Origin: Methanothermobacter wolfeii
GTDB lineage: Archaea; Methanobacteriota; Methanobacteria; Methanobacteriales; Methanothermobacteraceae
Direction: 5' to 3'
Length of the DNA: 64,000 nt
NCBI RefSeq assembly: GCF_025397995.1
Contig: NZ_CP104550.1
Coordinates: 124,001-188,000, forward strand
Shown here: piece by piece, positions 7,762 to 16,373 of the stretch
Layout of the letters: each line of letters starts with the position of its first letter
Position numbering within the stretch: position 1 is the first letter of the stretch
Translations under genes and position numbers: made by a program
The notes under the pieces: model-generated
The model's database searches: none
Seen by the model: only the letters and a program-made list of their open reading frames with translations
What the model was told of the DNA's origin: nothing

Positions 7762-8217
7762 ATGAAAGAGGATATTGAAAGGCTATACAGGGAGATAAAA
7801 GAGTCCGCAGAAAAGTCGGGCTATAAGATCAATCCTGACAGGGAATTTGTTTTTGATCTCCTTGAGGGAATGCTTGTTAACCGTGAAAGATATGGATACG
7901 ACTCCTGCCCCTGCAGGCTGGCATCAGGGGACCCTGAGGAGGACAGGGACATAGTGTGTCCATGCGATTATCGTGATGATGACATCAATGAACATGGAAC
8001 ATGCTACTGCGGACTCTACGTCAGGGATGAAAATGAAGAATTCCACCCCATCCCTGAGAGGAGAAAACCGGGAAGAAGGGGCAGAATAAGGAATGAGGGT
8101 CTGGGTCTGCCGGTTCTAAGGTGCAGGGTCTGCGGTTACCTGTGTGCAAGGGCCCTGCCACCTGAAGAGTGCCCCATCTGTGGTGTTGGAGGAAAATTTG
8201 AGGTTTTCATGAAATAG
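7762..8217 (+). CDS. Ferredoxin:disulfide reductase, FTR catalytic domain fused to rubredoxin-like domain
   Basis: The N-terminal 85 residues carry the catalytic FTR cysteine pattern CPC (49, 51), CPC (66, 68) and CYC (81, 83), which holds a 4Fe-4S cluster next to a redox disulfide. The C-terminal part has CRVC (121, 124) and CPIC (137, 140), a short rubredoxin or rubrerythrin-type Fe site. The protein passes ferredoxin electrons to a thioredoxin or glutaredoxin partner; FTR homologues with a rubredoxin domain are known in methanogens. There is no gene here for the plant-type variable subunit. The glutaredoxin gene lies 9 bases upstream and a regulator 16 bases downstream. Confidence 0.9.
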   Translation: MKEDIERLYREIKESAEKSGYKINPDREFVFDLLEGMLVNRERYGYDSCPCRLASGDPEEDRDIVCPCDYRDDDINEHGTCYCGLYVRDENEEFHPIPERRKPGRRGRIRNEGLGLPVLRCRVCGYLCARALPPEECPICGVGGKFEVFMK

Positions 8218-8233
8218 GTAGAGGGGTATCCGG

Positions 8234-8986
8234 TTGCTGGATGAGTACAATGAGTTCAGGACGTACATTAAGTTCCTCTTCGGCTCCGATGTAAGGCTTA
8301 AGGTGTTACTGGCCCTTATCAATGGACCGATGGAGTTATCAGAGCTCAGATCAATCATAAAGTCAAGTTCATCAACAATACTTCACGCCATATACCAGCT
8401 TGAGGAGAAAAACCTTGTATCAAGGATTAACAGGAGCTATGAGCTATCATCAACAGGAAGGATAGTTTCACTGAAGATACTCGGGGTTATAAGGACGTTA
8501 TCTGTTATCAGCAGATTCTCCGAGTTCTTCCTTGATCATGACATCCACTCAATACCCGACTCCCTCCTGGGGAATATTGACTCCATCCACGGAGCTTCAC
8601 TGCTTAAGGCAAGGCTTGAAGACCTCACAGCACCATATGACAGGATTAGGGAGAAGGTTCTGAATTCAGAAAGGGTATGGATACTCTCGGGTGTATGCTA
8701 CCCCTTCTATGAGGACATCATAAAGATGGGAATACCGGCTGAAATAATACTATCAGAGGACATAGCTGACTCGGTGGAATCTGATGCGTCTGATTCGGTG
8801 AAAATCAGAGCCATCAGCAGGGACTTAAATTTCAGCCTCATAATAACGGATGATTCCATGGCCCTGGGCCTCTTCATGTCAGACGGCCTCTATGACCATG
8901 GAAGGTTCATCTTCTCAGAGGATGAGGATGCCATCGACTGGGCATGGAGGCTGTTCAAACACTTCACAGGAACAGGAGATGAATAA
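8234..8986 (+). CDS. Winged-helix regulator, FilR1/DUF1724 type
   Basis: The first 90 or so residues form a winged helix (GSDVRLKVLLALINGPMELS, then an ILHAIYQLEEKNLVSR recognition region). The C-terminal 150 residues resemble the FilR1 middle domain found in methanogen regulators. I place the start at TTG 8234, with GAGGGG about 8 bases before it; the next in-frame ATG would remove part of the helix-turn-helix. The TAA stop is immediately followed by the ligase ATG, so the two are translationally coupled. The ligand is unknown. It could control its own operon through the palindromes at 7289-7432, or respond to redox state. Confidence 0.82.
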   Translation: MLDEYNEFRTYIKFLFGSDVRLKVLLALINGPMELSELRSIIKSSSSTILHAIYQLEEKNLVSRINRSYELSSTGRIVSLKILGVIRTLSVISRFSEFFLDHDIHSIPDSLLGNIDSIHGASLLKARLEDLTAPYDRIREKVLNSERVWILSGVCYPFYEDIIKMGIPAEIILSEDIADSVESDASDSVKIRAISRDLNFSLIITDDSMALGLFMSDGLYDHGRFIFSEDEDAIDWAWRLFKHFTGTGDE

Positions 8987-10648
8987 ATGCTCTACATGGA
9001 CCTTGCAAGGGTTTATAAAGCCCTGGAATCAACAACAAAGCGCCTTGAGAAGACAGAGATCCTCGCGGAACTCTTCAGGAGTGTTGAAGGAGAACTTTTA
9101 CCTGCAGTAACCATCCTCATGCTGGGGAGGGTTTTCCCGACATGGAGCTCTGAAGAGCTCGGTGTAGGCATAAAGCTCCTCATGAAGGCAATCTCCACTG
9201 TTGTGGGTGTTTCAGTTGAGGAGATCGAGGATGAAATAAGGGAACAGGGAGACATAGGCCTTGCAAGTGAAAAACTCTTTTCAAGAAAGGCCCAGACAAC
9301 ATTTTTTTCAAAGCCACTAACGGTTGAACTGGTCTACAGTAAACTGAGGGCCCTCGCATCCATATCCGGTGAGAGGGCGCAGTCAAGGAAGATAGACATA
9401 CTCCTTGAGATACTCTCACAGGCAAAGCCCCTTGAGGCAAAGTACATTACAAGGACTGTTCTTGAGGAACTGAGGGTTGGAGTTGCAGAGGGAATAATAA
9501 GGGATGCCATATCAGGGGCTTTCGGTGTTGACCCTGCCCTGGTGGAAAGGGCCCATATGCTCACCAATGACCTTGGAATGGTTGCCCTGGTTGCAAGGGA
9601 TGAAGGAGAGGAGGGCCTTAAGAAACTTAACCTGGAGCCAGGGAGACCTGTTAAACCCATGCTTGCACAGCTTGCAGATAGCATTGAATCAGCGGTCCAG
9701 GAACTTGGAAGGGCCTTCTGTGAAACAAAATATGATGGTGTGAGGGTACAGATACACAGAAAATCAGGCGAAATACTTATATTCACAAGGAGACTTGAGA
9801 ATATCACCCTGGCGGTCCCTGACATTGTTGAGATGGTTGAGGAGGCACTGCCAGACACTGATTACATCTTTGAGGGTGAGATAATAGTGAAAATTGACGG
9901 CAGACCTGCATCCTTCCAGTACATACTTCAGAGGGTCCGCCGTAAGTATGATATAGACAGGCTGAAGGTTGAGGTTCCACTCTCACTGTACGTATTTGAC
10001 GTCCTATACCATGAAAGACCCCTCATCGATGAGCCCCTGATAAAGAGGAGGAGTATACTGGAGTCTGTTATCTCTGAAATCCCCGGAAAGGTTGAGGCAA
10101 GCCACATGGTTGATGTGGGGCCTGATAATGTTGAAGACGCGGTTAATCTCTTCAATGAGTCAATAAGGGAGGGCCATGAGGGTATAATGATAAAGGACGT
10201 TATGGCACCCTACATACCGGGTATACGCGGCAAAAAAATGCTGAAATTTAAGGCGGAACCCGAGACCCTGGACCTTGTTGTGGTTGGAGGCACCTATGGG
10301 CGCGGTAAAAGGGCTCACCTTGTGGGTTCGTATCTCCTGGCAGCAAGGGATGAGGATACCGGGGAGCTAATGACCGTGGCACATGTTGCAACCGGCCTTG
10401 ATGATCAGACCCTTCAGGAGCTTTCAGACAGGATGGAGGAGCTGATAATTGAGAGGAAGGGCCGGAAGCTGTGGGTTAAACCGGAGATAGTACTGGAGGT
10501 TGCCTACAGTGAGATCGTAAAGAGCCCTGAATATGAGAGCGGATATTCACTGAGGTTCCCTGTAGTGAAGCGTATAAGGGATGATCTGAGCCCTGAGGAC
10601 GTTGATACGGTCTCCCGTATCAGGTCAATTTTTGGGGAGTCTGAATGA
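8987..10648 (+). CDS. lig: ATP-dependent DNA ligase
   Basis: The 553-residue protein is the archaeal replicative DNA ligase that seals nicks using ATP. The catalytic lysine is K248 in the motif KYDGVR. An N-terminal DNA-binding domain precedes it and an OB domain follows, with FEGEIIV, DVLYHE, EGIMIKD and KFKAE marking motifs III to V. No PIP box was obvious to me at the extreme N-terminus. The ATG abuts the regulator stop, and the gene closes an operon of glutaredoxin, FTR-like reductase, regulator and ligase, an unusual company for a ligase. A 24-base sequence containing the last codons and stop is repeated 61 bases downstream. Confidence 0.97.
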   Translation: MLYMDLARVYKALESTTKRLEKTEILAELFRSVEGELLPAVTILMLGRVFPTWSSEELGVGIKLLMKAISTVVGVSVEEIEDEIREQGDIGLASEKLFSRKAQTTFFSKPLTVELVYSKLRALASISGERAQSRKIDILLEILSQAKPLEAKYITRTVLEELRVGVAEGIIRDAISGAFGVDPALVERAHMLTNDLGMVALVARDEGEEGLKKLNLEPGRPVKPMLAQLADSIESAVQELGRAFCETKYDGVRVQIHRKSGEILIFTRRLENITLAVPDIVEMVEEALPDTDYIFEGEIIVKIDGRPASFQYILQRVRRKYDIDRLKVEVPLSLYVFDVLYHERPLIDEPLIKRRSILESVISEIPGKVEASHMVDVGPDNVEDAVNLFNESIREGHEGIMIKDVMAPYIPGIRGKKMLKFKAEPETLDLVVVGGTYGRGKRAHLVGSYLLAARDEDTGELMTVAHVATGLDDQTLQELSDRMEELIIERKGRKLWVKPEIVLEVAYSEIVKSPEYESGYSLRFPVVKRIRDDLSPEDVDTVSRIRSIFGESE

Positions 10649-10723
10649 GTATTTCATCTTCTATCTGCTGGAGGGGTAGTTATTTTTAGTGCCATCTCTG
10701 TCTGAATGAGTATTCCACCTTCT
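10639..10723. repeat. 24-bp direct repeat spanning the ligase stop
   Basis: GTCTGAATGAGTATTYCAYC plus CTTCT occurs at 10639-10662 and again at 10700-10723, 22 of 24 bases identical. The first copy contains the ligase stop codon. Origin by slippage or a small tandem duplication of the 3' end is likely. Confidence 0.6.
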
Positions 10724-10808
10724 CGGAGGACAGGGAACCCACCATAACGTGGTAGTACTTTCAAACCAGATAGTAATATTTAAATGGTTTTGGTGATATA
10801 ATTATCAT

Positions 10809-11219
10809 GTGGTTTTAATGGATGACCGGAAGCTCATGATACTATCACTCATCATGGGACTTGCAGGTTTCACAGGGATGATAATCTCTGCAGGGACGGT
10901 GATGCCATCTAAGGTTAAGGTATCCATGATAGACCGTGGCATGATGGACAGGGAGGTTACTCTGGATGGGATTCTCCTTGAGGTCAGGAGATCAGAGAAC
11001 TCGGAAACATTTTTTTTAAAGATAAGCGATGGAACCGGGACCATAAACGCGGTTATATTTGAGTCAGCAGCAAATGAGATCAGAAAAAATGGTCTGAACC
11101 TCTCCATACTTGTGGGAAACAGGGTGAGGATTACGGGTAGGGTGACATATTACCGGGGGGCTCCTGAAATAGTGATTGATGAACCTTCAGGGATAAAGGT
11201 TCTGCAGAATCCTGCATGA
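10809..11219 (+). CDS. Membrane-anchored OB-fold protein
   Basis: The 136-residue protein has one N-terminal hydrophobic segment (about residues 9-30, ILSLIMGLAGFTGMIISAG) followed by an OB-fold nucleic-acid-binding-like domain with VTLDGILLEVR, FFLKISDGTGTINAVIF and VRITGRVTYYRGAPEIVI. It is likely an anchored or exported OB protein, similar in style to stand-alone OB proteins of the nucleotide-binding anticodon type; substrate unknown. The start could be GTG 10809 or ATG 10818; a TATA-like aatatttaaa lies at about 10776-10785. The gene stands alone between the ligase operon and a long intergenic region. Confidence 0.75.
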   Translation: MVLMDDRKLMILSLIMGLAGFTGMIISAGTVMPSKVKVSMIDRGMMDREVTLDGILLEVRRSENSETFFLKISDGTGTINAVIFESAANEIRKNGLNLSILVGNRVRITGRVTYYRGAPEIVIDEPSGIKVLQNPA

Positions 11220-11339
11220 GAATAGCTGGTTTATAGTCCTTGACCATCCTTCAGGAATGTCCGCTGTCAGCAGAGCATAATTATCTCCTTCACGGAATCC
11301 TTCACTTTTCAGGGATTTGTATCAGCATCTGGAGGTGAA

Positions 11340-11444
11340 ATGTTCTGGATTCTGGAAATTATCCATAAACCTCACCTGTATTATTCCTCAGGAAAGACCA
11401 TCAGCTCATACAGGCAACTATCTGATAGCCTGGAATGGTTCTGA
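11340..11444 (+). CDS. Possible 34-residue ORF, maybe a winged-helix remnant
   Basis: The 408-base gap 11220-11627 contains one noteworthy short frame: ATG at 11340 preceded by an excellent GGAGGTGAA. It encodes 34 residues, including ILEIIHKP and SSYRQLSDSLEW, which faintly resemble the first helices of a winged helix. The same frame and a neighbouring frame continue after the TGA with further short open stretches, so this may be the decayed start of a longer regulator gene. No other gene is evident in the gap. Confidence 0.3.
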   Translation: MFWILEIIHKPHLYYSSGKTISSYRQLSDSLEWF

Positions 11445-11627
11445 ATCCATCTTACCTTTTTTAAGAATCCCTAACTTAACTTTGAAGGATATCCATTATT
11501 TCAGAAAACCATGCGGTGTAAATTTATACTGATAAAAAATAAAACTTAACTAACCTTTGCAATCTGTAAAAATATTATTGCTGCCCGAGGGAGTTAATCC
11601 TGACCAATTAGTGAAGGTGCTGAGTTC

Positions 11628-13063
11628 ATGGACCTCTTGAAGATAAAAGGGATAGGATCCATCATGGAAAGGAATTATGAAAGGCTTTTAGTGGTTCTAC
11701 CGGCGGTATTCGCATTTCTTTTTGCACTCGTACCCTCACTGAAATACAGTATCCCATTACCATGGGACATTTATTACCATATTCACAATGCAATGATTTA
11801 CATGGACCATGGCACTGTATTCTGGGATCCAATTACCTGCGCCCCCCATGGAGGCCAATCTATTACCCTCCATTATTCCACATGCTGCTCCTCCTCATTG
11901 TTAAGATAACAGGGATCAGTTTATTTACAGTTTCAAGGTTCATACAGCCCGTGATGGCCTTCATGATAATACTATCCTTTTCATATGTCGCGGAAAGGCT
12001 TTATGGGGGCCTGACAGGATTCTTAACAGGAGTGTTTTCAATTTCAAGCCTCTTCTTTTTAAGGATGCTCTACCCCATTCCTGAATCACTTGCCGTTATA
12101 ATCTTACCCCTCACAGTATACGGGTACTGTAGATCCATGGACCCTGATTCAGGCGCTTTCCCCATCATAACAGGATTTTTCCTCGGTCTTATGATGCTCA
12201 CACATCCATTATCTGCAAGCATCACTCTTGCGGTTATTCTGATCTCAACAGGAGTGCTATGGGTTTCTGGGCGCGGAATAAATGGCAGAAACGTAATTAT
12301 TATCATGGGAACCGGATTCCTTCTCTCTGCAGCATGGTATCTGCCCCTTATAATCAAATATGGATTTATATTCAGATCACCAGACTCAGTCCCCCTTAAC
12401 CTTAAGGATTATCCAGCGTATTTCGGTTCACTGCTCACGGTCCTTGCGGCAACTGGATTTGCATTTGCCATTACAAGAAGGGATAAGAGGGATATCATAA
12501 TGCTGGTATGGGCCCTATTTGTACTTCTTCTGAGCTTCGGATATCTGCTGGGTCTGAAGGTTCTTTCAAACAGGATACTGTACTTTGCACTGTTCCCTGT
12601 AGCCACCATGGCGGGTACAGTCTTCAATTCAATGAAAATAAGGAATAAGAGGTGGCTTGTTTATCTGATGGTCTTCCTACTCACATTTTTCTTTTTATCC
12701 GGCGGATATAAAGTCGCTGCTTCAGCAAAACCAATGGTTTCTGAAACTGAACTGGATGTTTCCAGATGGTTCAAATACAATGGGGATCATGTCACCGTCG
12801 TTGCCTCCGATTACCATATACAGCCGGCCATAGTTGCAGTTTCACGTCAACCAGTATCTGCAGGAGGATACGCCCCAGGATCGGGGAGAACTATAAATGT
12901 GAACAAGTACATCGGCACATTTAATTACACAGGGGAAGATATAAAGAGGGACAGGGTTGGATACATAATCCTTGCCCATGACACCCGAACGCCACCCTAC
13001 TCACGGATGGTGTACAGGAACAGGGATTTTGTGGTTTACCGTGTATTGATCTCAGGTACATGA
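11628..13063 (+). pseudogene. Polytopic membrane protein (PTPS-related/GT-C-like), interrupted by frameshift
   Basis: Two overlapping frames make one protein of about 478 residues. The first runs from ATG 11628 and includes PLPWDIYYHIHNAMIYMDHG and FWDPITCAP. The second picks up with PWRPIYYPPLFHMLLLLIVK and runs to 13063. The switch falls in a run of six C residues at 11842-11847; one more C restores a continuous reading. About ten hydrophobic segments and the DIYYHI/RPIYYPPLFH loop are typical of membrane proteins annotated as 6-pyruvoyl-tetrahydropterin-synthase-related, which resemble GT-C glycosyltransferases. The cause may be sequencing error, true inactivation or phase variation. The hexose-phosphate mutase gene starts 37 bases downstream. 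Confidence 0.72.
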
Positions 13064-13100
13064 TTCTCATTTAAATCCTAAAAAGGTCAGGATTACGCAG

Positions 13101-14483
13101 ATGAGGTTGATAAAGATGAAGAGACTCTTCGGCACATTTGGAGTTAGAAGACTTGCAAATGAGGTTCTCACACCGGAATTTGCATCAAAACTTGCAGCTG
13201 CCTATGGTTCACTTGTCGATGGACAGATTGCTGTTGGGGGGGATACAAGGACATCCACGGTTATGATAAAAAACGCGGTTATCTCAGGACTTCTGTCCAC
13301 TGGCTGTGACGTGGTGGACCTTGGAATACTCCCGACACCGGCAGTCCAGTATGCGGTCAGGAATTACTATGACGGCGGAGTTATTGTAACAGCATCCCAC
13401 AATCCACCTGAATACAACGGGATAAAATTTGTTGACGCCGATGGCATAGGAATCCCTGAAAACATGGAGGAGAAGATAGAGGACATCTTCTTCACTGAAG
13501 GCTTCAAGAGGGTTGCATGGAACAGGATTGGTGAAGTCACCTCAAATCAGGGTGTAGTGGATGAATACCAGGAGGAGGTCATAAAAAGGGTTGATGCAGA
13601 GGCAATAAGGAAAAGAAAATTCAGGGTGGTTGTTGACTGCGGATGCGGGGCCGCGTCATACACCATGCCATACATCCTCAGAAAACTTGGCTGCAGTATC
13701 ATAACCCTTAACTCCCAGCCTGACGGGTTCTTCCCAGGTCGTGACCCTGAACCGGTCCCTGAGAACCTCTCTGAGCTCATGGAGACTGTTAAATCCACAG
13801 GGGCAGATCTTGGAATCGCCCATGACGGCGACGCTGACAGGACAATCTGCATAGATGAAAATGGAGACTTCGTTCTTGGAGATAAAACCTTCGCCCTCGT
13901 TGAGAAGAGGATGCTTCAGGAGAAGGGTGGAGGAATAATCGTCACAACAGTCGCAACATCATCTGCAATATACGACGTGGCCTCCCTGAACAATGGTGAG
14001 GTCATCACCACGGCCGTAGGGGACCTTCTGGTGGCAAGGAAACTAAGGGAAACAGGCGGCCTCTTTGGAGGCGAGGAGAACGGCGGCCTCATATTCCCCG
14101 ACTTTGTATATGGAAGGGACGCTGCCCTGACAGCTGCAAAGATACTTGAAATCATGGCACACGAAGGCAGGCCACTCTCTGAACTTGTATCAGAACTGCC
14201 AAGGTACTACTCTGAAAAGAAGAAGATAAGATGTCCCGATGAGATCAAAGAGGATGTGATGAACCTCATTAAGGATATGGTGTCCCAGGAATCAGGCGTT
14301 AAGGGTATGGACACAACGGATGGTGTTAAAATATTCCGGGACGATGGATGGGTTATAATAAGGCCATCAGGCACCGAACCCATATTCAGATGCTTTGCTG
14401 AATCAGATACCCAGGAGAGGGCATCTGAAATGGCAGAATGGGGCATATCCCTTGTGGAGGAGGCTATTAAAAGACTTGAGTGA
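13101..14483 (+). CDS. Phosphoglucosamine/phosphomanno-mutase family protein, paralogue 1
   Basis: The 460-residue protein belongs to the alpha-D-phosphohexomutase family, which interconverts hexose 1- and 6-phosphates. The phosphoserine loop is TASHNPPEYN with Ser99, the metal loop is DGDADR, and the sugar loop is GGEENGG. The phosphate loop is RPSGTEP. ATG 13101 is the longest start; ATG 13116 has GAGGTTGA 5 bases before it and matches the paralogue N-terminus better. A second mutase (19297-20646, minus strand) is about 40 percent identical by eye, yet 107 bases (13719-13825) are identical between them. Substrate, glucosamine or mannose phosphate, cannot be decided from sequence alone. Confidence 0.93.
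   Translation: MRLIKMKRLFGTFGVRRLANEVLTPEFASKLAAAYGSLVDGQIAVGGDTRTSTVMIKNAVISGLLSTGCDVVDLGILPTPAVQYAVRNYYDGGVIVTASHNPPEYNGIKFVDADGIGIPENMEEKIEDIFFTEGFKRVAWNRIGEVTSNQGVVDEYQEEVIKRVDAEAIRKRKFRVVVDCGCGAASYTMPYILRKLGCSIITLNSQPDGFFPGRDPEPVPENLSELMETVKSTGADLGIAHDGDADRTICIDENGDFVLGDKTFALVEKRMLQEKGGGIIVTTVATSSAIYDVASLNNGEVITTAVGDLLVARKLRETGGLFGGEENGGLIFPDFVYGRDAALTAAKILEIMAHEGRPLSELVSELPRYYSEKKKIRCPDEIKEDVMNLIKDMVSQESGVKGMDTTDGVKIFRDDGWVIIRPSGTEPIFRCFAESDTQERASEMAEWGISLVEEAIKRLE
13719..13825 (+). repeat. 107-bp identical inverted tract, copy 1 (with 19931-20037)
   Basis: Every base of 13719-13825 equals the reverse complement of 19931-20037. It encodes PDGFFPGRDPEPVPENLSEL and the following residues up to the metal loop. 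Synonymous positions are also identical, whereas the flanking coding sequence differs heavily. Confidence 0.9.
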
Positions 14484-14504
14484 TCAGAAAATTTATTTAT
14501 TTTT

Positions 14505-15638
14505 TCAGAGGTTTTCCAGGCATTCCTCCCTCAGTATCTCGGCATCCTCATTTTCAGGGTTTAACTGGAGGGCCCTGTTAAATGCCTCAAGGGCATCCTC
14601 AAAGCGTTCAAGTTCCAGGAGGGCGACACCGAGGTTGGTCCAGTAGACGTCACTGGATGGTTCCATCTCAACGGCCTTCTCATAGCATTCAAGGGCCTCA
14701 TCAAATCTCCCAAGTTCCAGGAAGGCGTTACCCTTACGGTTCCATACATGGGCTCCCCTTTCGTCTTCAAGTGCAAATTCAAGGGCCCTGTTGTAGGATT
14801 CAATGGCATCATCCATCCTTCCAAGTTCAGAGAGAAGATTCCCGCGGGCATTCCACAGCTCAGGATTCCTCGGATCCACCTCAAGGGCCTTCTCATAGCA
14901 TTCAAGGGCCTTAAGTGGCATCTCAGCAACCTCGAGGATCACCCCCCTCCAGTAAAGCAGTACGGGATCCTCGGGGTTTATCTTAACAGTCCTCTCACTT
15001 GCTTCAAGGGCCTCTTCGGTTCTCTCTGCATTGAGGAGTGTTATCGCCATGTTGTTCCATATGTATGGATTCTCTGGTTCGATCATGAGGGCCTTCCTGT
15101 AGTGTTCGAGGGCTTCATCGAAACGTCCAAGTCTTGTGAGGTTGTCTCCCAGGCGGTTAAGGATGTAAACGTCCTCGGGGTCAATTTTAAGGGCTGCGGT
15201 GTAGCAGAGTTCTGATTTATTGAACTTTCCGGACTCAAAGAGTATATCCGCCCTCTGGGTTATCATCCTCTTCTCATCGATTTTTTTACCCTCCCATTCT
15301 TCCACAGGGAGCTTCCTGAACCTTATAATCTGGAATTCCGTGTCATCCTCAAGCTGACCAGGGTACATCTTCCTGAACTCTTCCTCCAGTTCCCTGGCAT
15401 CCCTGAAACCATCCTCCCGCGCCAGTTCATTGTTTTCCCTGAGCTGGCCGAACTTAACGGTTTCAACCTCGGTAACAACAGCTTCGAATATCTTCTCCTT
15501 ATCCTTTGAGACAGGGTTCCAGTAACAGTGAAGACGATCCCCCACCTTAAGGGGCCTCTTCCAGCGCTTCCTTATGGTCATGGTACGTTTTCCGGTTATA
15601 AGATCGATGTCTCTGCTGCTGAATGAGAGTATGGGCAA
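14505..15638 (-). CDS. ASCH domain fused to seven TPR repeats
   Basis: The first 75 or so residues look like an ASCH (PUA-like) domain: ITGKRTMTIRKRWKRPLKVG, then GDRLHCYWNP. Residues from about 128 to 365 are at least seven tetratricopeptide repeats of 34 residues with the usual A-G-Y-F-P pattern, such as LGRFDEALEHYRKALMIEPE. ASCH domains are RNA- or nucleotide-binding relatives of PUA, and TPR arrays are protein scaffolds, so an RNA-linked scaffold is a reasonable inference. It converges on the mutase gene, with 21 bases between the stops. Start at ATG 15638. Confidence 0.85.
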   Translation of the reverse strand: MPILSFSSRDIDLITGKRTMTIRKRWKRPLKVGDRLHCYWNPVSKDKEKIFEAVVTEVETVKFGQLRENNELAREDGFRDARELEEEFRKMYPGQLEDDTEFQIIRFRKLPVEEWEGKKIDEKRMITQRADILFESGKFNKSELCYTAALKIDPEDVYILNRLGDNLTRLGRFDEALEHYRKALMIEPENPYIWNNMAITLLNAERTEEALEASERTVKINPEDPVLLYWRGVILEVAEMPLKALECYEKALEVDPRNPELWNARGNLLSELGRMDDAIESYNRALEFALEDERGAHVWNRKGNAFLELGRFDEALECYEKAVEMEPSSDVYWTNLGVALLELERFEDALEAFNRALQLNPENEDAEILREECLENL

Positions 15639-15671
15639 TTCCTACATACCTCCTGGTTTATCATCAGGATA

Positions 15672-16373
15672 TCAGATTTCTTCATCCCCAAATTCCCTGG
15701 TGCGTATCATGACCTTCCTGAAGTACTCCCTGACCTTCAGTGCGATTTCCCTGAGCTCACCAGGGGATGGGGGGTCGACCTCCCTGAGTCTTTCATCCAG
15801 AACGGTCCTGTTACTGAACTGCTGCAGGACGTACACGTCACATTCTATGGACCTTGCAATATCAAGGATGTCATCCGGTTCAAGGAGCCCCGGTACGAAG
15901 GTCGTCCTGCATTCAACCATGACACCCGAGTCCCTCAGGATCCTGAGGCTCTCCATGACACCATCAGGGCCTGCACCGGCAAGTCTCCTGTAGATACCGG
16001 GGGGAGCCTTGACATCAACCGCAACATAGTCAAGGAGGGGTATCAGTCTCATGAGCTTTCCGGGATAGGAACCATTTGTATCAAGCTTTGTTTTAAGTCC
16101 AAGACCCCTTGCATGTCCAAGCACAGCTTCAACTTCATCGGCCTGGAGCAGTGGCTCCCCACCGCTTATTACAAGGGCATCAACAAATTCAGAGTACTCG
16201 CTGATCTTTGAGATGACCTCATCAACATCCACGTCCTCACCGCCATCAATGAGTTCAGGGTTGTGGCAGTAGGGGCACCTGAAATTGCAGCCCCCCGTGA
16301 ATATAACAAGGGAAACCCTTCCAGGGTAATCAAGGGTTGAAACGGTCATGGACCCTATTTTCATGGGGTTCAC
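15672..16373 (-). CDS. nrdG: Anaerobic ribonucleotide reductase activating protein-like radical SAM enzyme
   Basis: This 233-residue radical SAM protein carries CNFRCPYC (C29, C33, C36) for the 4Fe-4S cluster and [10 protein letters not shown] for SAM binding. It matches the NrdG2 type of glycyl-radical activase that would activate an anaerobic ribonucleoside-triphosphate reductase (not in this window). GTG 16373 overlaps the hisC stop (GTGA), and an alternative ATG at 16364 has GGGTGA directly upstream. It is therefore coupled to hisC. A different radical SAM role cannot be excluded. Confidence 0.85.
   Translation of the reverse strand: MNPMKIGSMTVSTLDYPGRVSLVIFTGGCNFRCPYCHNPELIDGGEDVDVDEVISKISEYSEFVDALVISGGEPLLQADEVEAVLGHARGLGLKTKLDTNGSYPGKLMRLIPLLDYVAVDVKAPPGIYRRLAGAGPDGVMESLRILRDSGVMVECRTTFVPGLLEPDDILDIARSIECDVYVLQQFSNRTVLDERLREVDPPSPGELREIALKVREYFRKVMIRTREFGDEEI

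Noticed and set aside
11317-11532. 71-residue frame in the gap 11220-11627
   Set aside because: No ribosome site; the 34-codon frame starting at 11340 has better initiation signals.
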